A program made the position numbers and the translations under genes. The notes under the pieces were generated by a model, which saw only the letters and a list, made by a program, of their open reading frames with translations, ran no database searches and was not told the DNA's origin. This document shows positions 61,694 to 64,000 of a DNA stretch of 64,000 nucleotides, piece by piece. Origin of the DNA: Vibrio gigantis (GTDB lineage: Bacteria > Pseudomonadota > Gammaproteobacteria > Enterobacterales > Vibrionaceae); the NCBI RefSeq assembly GCF_024347515.1, contig NZ_AP025492.1:2666001-2730000 (forward strand), given 5' to 3'. Each line of letters begins with the position of its first letter. Positions within the stretch are counted from its first letter, which is position 1.

Positions 61694-62464
61694 TGTTTTT
61701 AGCGGGCGCAGCGCACGAATGGAATGCAACGTGCAGCGAGTATCGGTCCTAAAGCTTGCCCCAACAGGCGAGAAACGCCGCTTAAGGTGCCAATGTGGCT
61801 TGATAGGTTTAAGCGGATAAGTTCGTTTACGAGCAACAATAAAATATTGGCTTCCGGCGAAGGATGCGCAGCCACCTAAGCTGTTCTCCAACCACGTCCA
61901 CATCGCTTGATATTTACTCATAGGAAACAACGCGTAGGTGTCACAATGAATCACTTCATAGTTAAGTACACCTAACCAGTCTTTAATTCGGCTTGGCGTG
62001 TACATACGCCCACTCCAGGGCAAGCTGTTCTTTCGCCAAGGCATCAAACTGGCAAGCCCAGTGACACTAATCGGGTTAAAGCCAGTGATAATGATATAGC
62101 CATCGTCCATCATCACTCGATCGACTTCTCTCAATAAGCGATGCGGGTCATTGCTATAATCTAACTGATGACTCAGCACCACAACATCAAAGCTTTTTTC
62201 CAAAAAGGGTAAATTATAGCCATCCGCTATCACATTATGTAATGGGTTCTGGATATCTAGGTTTACTTGATGTTGAATGTTGCATGTGCAGCTAGAAATC
62301 TCACTACTGAGGCCGCCGAGCTTGAGCATATGGTAACCAAACAGCTTTGGACACCACTCATCGAGTCGAGTTTGAATAGATTCTCTCAACCAGTCCCCAT
62401 TGTGCAATTGCGCCCAAGTGTAAGGACGTTCAAACTTCTTTCTGCTACGTGCTGGCTTCATCAA
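61676..62464 (-). CDS. yafS: SAM-dependent methyltransferase YafS-like
   Basis: This 262-residue class I methyltransferase-like protein shows a weak SAM site but a clear post-motif core: [38 protein letters not shown], then [14 protein letters not shown]. It lies between rnhA and gloB, the E. coli neighbourhood of yafS. The substrate is unknown. Its 3' codons fall within the terminator shared with rnhA. Confidence 0.88.
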   Translation of the reverse strand: MMKPARSRKKFERPYTWAQLHNGDWLRESIQTRLDEWCPKLFGYHMLKLGGLSSEISSCTCNIQHQVNLDIQNPLHNVIADGYNLPFLEKSFDVVVLSHQLDYSNDPHRLLREVDRVMMDDGYIIITGFNPISVTGLASLMPWRKNSLPWSGRMYTPSRIKDWLGVLNYEVIHCDTYALFPMSKYQAMWTWLENSLGGCASFAGSQYFIVARKRTYPLKPIKPHWHLKRRFSPVGASFRTDTRCTLHSIRALRPLKTEKADS

Positions 62465-62514
62465 TAATCTGTCTCACTTATTCTGTCGCACTGAAAGTGA
62501 CTGGAGAACCAATA

Positions 62515-63273
62515 ATGTTACATATCAAAAGCATACCTGCATTTAACGACAATTACATCTGGCTGATTCAAAATAGCGATCGCCGTTGTGCTGTCGTCGA
62601 CCCTGGTGATGCGGCTCCAGTATTAGAGTACTTAGCACACCATGAGCTAACTTTAGATGCAATCTTGATTACGCACCACCACCACGATCACATTGGTGGC
62701 GTTCCAGAGTTAGTTAGACAATTTCCTGGTGTTGATGTCGTAGGTCCGAAGAATGAGCCTATCCCAACATTGACACACCCCGTAGATGACGGTGACCAAC
62801 TGGAATTATTCGACGAAGTATTCTTGGTTCTTGGACTAAGTGGGCATACTGCAGGCCATATCGGTTACGTCGGTGATGCAAAGCTATTCTGTGGTGATGT
62901 GCTGTTCTCTGCTGGTTGTGGTCGCATCATGGAGGGCACACCACAACAGATGTTCGATGCGCTGAATAAGATCACGGCGCTGCCTCAAGAAACCGAAGTT
63001 TATTGTGCACATGAGTACACTGCAGCCAATATCGCTTTCGCATTAGCGGTTGAGCCTGATAACCAACATTTGCAGCAATATCGCGACCAAGTAAACCGAC
63101 TCCGTGCTCAAAATAAGTCGACCATCCCCACAAATTTGAGACAAGAGAAGTTTGTGAACCCTTTCCTGCGCTATACAGAGCCAAGTGTAGTGAAATCAGT
63201 GTCTAATCGCACCGAACAAACCGATCCTTTATCGGTATTCACCGCTTTACGTGCTTGGAAGAACGAATTTTAA
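62515..63273 (+). CDS. gloB: Hydroxyacylglutathione hydrolase (glyoxalase II)
   Basis: GloB hydrolyses S-lactoylglutathione to glutathione and lactate in methylglyoxal detoxification. From the ATG at 62515 it has 252 residues, as in E. coli (251). The metal motif [10 protein letters not shown] has His54-57, Asp58 and His59; further ligands lie in [16 protein letters not shown] and CAHEYT. A longer frame begins in yafS and has no ribosome site, while GGAGA lies about 10 bases before the chosen ATG. Confidence 0.96.
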   Translation: MLHIKSIPAFNDNYIWLIQNSDRRCAVVDPGDAAPVLEYLAHHELTLDAILITHHHHDHIGGVPELVRQFPGVDVVGPKNEPIPTLTHPVDDGDQLELFDEVFLVLGLSGHTAGHIGYVGDAKLFCGDVLFSAGCGRIMEGTPQQMFDALNKITALPQETEVYCAHEYTAANIAFALAVEPDNQHLQQYRDQVNRLRAQNKSTIPTNLRQEKFVNPFLRYTEPSVVKSVSNRTEQTDPLSVFTALRAWKNEF

Positions 63274-63343
63274 CAAATACAGACTTGTCACTTATAGGGG
63301 GTGGCAAGTATTATCATCGGCCGTTAATTAAAAAGGCTGTAAC

Positions 63344-64000
63344 ATGCGAGTTAAGTACAGCTGGGCTTTGGTATTACTACTTTCTGGTTGCCAATTAACT
63401 CAGTCAGAGAATTCAGACCAAGCTTCCGAGCAAACCAACACATCTCCTACTAAAGAAGTTTCTCAAGCGAACGTTTCATCAGAAGCAACAGCCAAAGAAG
63501 AACACAAAGTTGAAGCACCTGTCGTTACTCCACAAACTCAAGAAGATGTTTGGAAGCGCATTGCGATGCAACTTGAAATGGAAGTACCAGACCAAAAGAA
63601 AGTCGACTACTACCGAACTTGGTATCTCAAACACCCTAGTCATCTAAAAACCGTATCAAAGCGTGCTGAACCTTTCCTTTATTTGATCACGACAAAGATT
63701 GAAGAAAAAGGCTTGCCACTAGAATTGGCACTATTGCCCGTCGTAGAAAGCTCGTTCGACGCATTTGCCTACTCTCATGGCAGCGCAGCAGGACTATGGC
63801 AATTCATTTCAGGTACGGGCAAAGACTACGGGCTTGAGCAAAACTTTTGGTATGACGGTCGCCGCGATGTTGCCGCTTCTACCGACGCGGCATTGGACTT
63901 CCTCTCAGACCTTAACAGACGTTTCGATGGCGACTGGAACCATGCGATTGCCGCCTATAACAGTGGTGGTGGTCGAGTAAACAGCGCAATTCGTAAGAAC
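63344..64000 (+). CDS. mltD: Lytic murein transglycosylase D, 5' part
   Basis: The gene continues beyond the window (219 codons seen). It encodes a lipoprotein: MRVKYSWALVLLLSGC with lipobox Cys16, then a Ser/Thr/Glu-rich linker. The SLT domain follows, with catalytic Glu135 in LALLPVVESSFDAFAYS and the GLWQFISGTGKDYG motif. MltD cleaves the glycan strands of peptidoglycan, making anhydromuropeptides; C-terminal LysM repeats would be outside the window. AAAAGG lies before the ATG. It follows gloB as in E. coli. Confidence 0.95.
   Translation, partial: MRVKYSWALVLLLSGCQLTQSENSDQASEQTNTSPTKEVSQANVSSEATAKEEHKVEAPVVTPQTQEDVWKRIAMQLEMEVPDQKKVDYYRTWYLKHPSHLKTVSKRAEPFLYLITTKIEEKGLPLELALLPVVESSFDAFAYSHGSAAGLWQFISGTGKDYGLEQNFWYDGRRDVAASTDAALDFLSDLNRRFDGDWNHAIAAYNSGGGRVNSAIRKN

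Overview
The window is ordinary chromosomal DNA from a marine gammaproteobacterium, almost certainly a Vibrio. The main reasons are toxR-toxS divergent from htpG, two 377-residue Vibrio-type flagellins next to ptsHI-crr, and protein sequences close to, but distinct from, E. coli orthologues. A member of the Splendidus clade is my guess; the species cannot be fixed from the sequence alone. Gene density is high and nearly every transcription unit ends in a clear hairpin terminator. I see no rRNA, tRNA, CRISPR array, prophage or insertion sequence with a transposase.

Layout. 0-13 kb: the 3' part of a Kef/YbaL-type antiporter, asnB, rfaH, a POT-family peptide transporter, hemH, adk, htpG with a textbook heat-shock promoter, toxRS, a TauE-like exporter with a SelW-like CxxC protein, and the phosphodiesterase yfcE. 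13-15.5 kb: a tightly overlapping four-gene operon (two DUF1538 membrane proteins, a PII-like protein and a CBS-pair protein) that looks like a nucleotide-sensing membrane system without a known function. 15.7-23.2 kb: two NAD(P)-binding oxidoreductase-type genes, a possible 21-residue membrane peptide, cnoX, qmcA with an NfeD partner, cueR, a 58-residue secreted peptide, a lipoprotein and an outer-membrane porin. 23.7-32.1 kb: ligA-zipA, cysZ, cysK and ptsH-ptsI-crr, the last with stable intercistronic hairpins. 32.3-35.3 kb: a degenerate inverted repeat pair and two flagellin genes, each with a sigma-28 promoter.

35.3-50 kb: DyP peroxidase with YfeZ-like protein, small conserved proteins, yffB-like gene with dapE, an M15 peptidase, bamC-dapA, gcvR-bcp, perM-like with a TusA-like gene, bepA, an ArsC-like gene, wrbA-like gene and DUF2069, and a DUF2066 exported protein. 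50-64 kb: uraA, upp, purM and purN (with PurR-like operators before uraA and purM and a MITE-like element between purM and purN), a yafJ-like amidotransferase, gmhA, fadE with a FadR-like operator, a TIGR03503 protein, dnaQ/rnhA divergent, yafS, gloB and the 5' part of mltD.

The genes mainly serve core metabolism (lysine/peptidoglycan, cysteine, purine and pyrimidine salvage and synthesis, haem, fatty-acid oxidation), envelope biogenesis and quality control (bamC, bepA, zipA, mltD, htpG, cnoX), carbon control (PTS), motility and virulence-type regulation (ToxRS, RfaH). The least understood parts are the DUF1538/PII/CBS operon, the two small unannotated peptides, and the mobile/repeat sequences at 32.3 and 53.7 kb.
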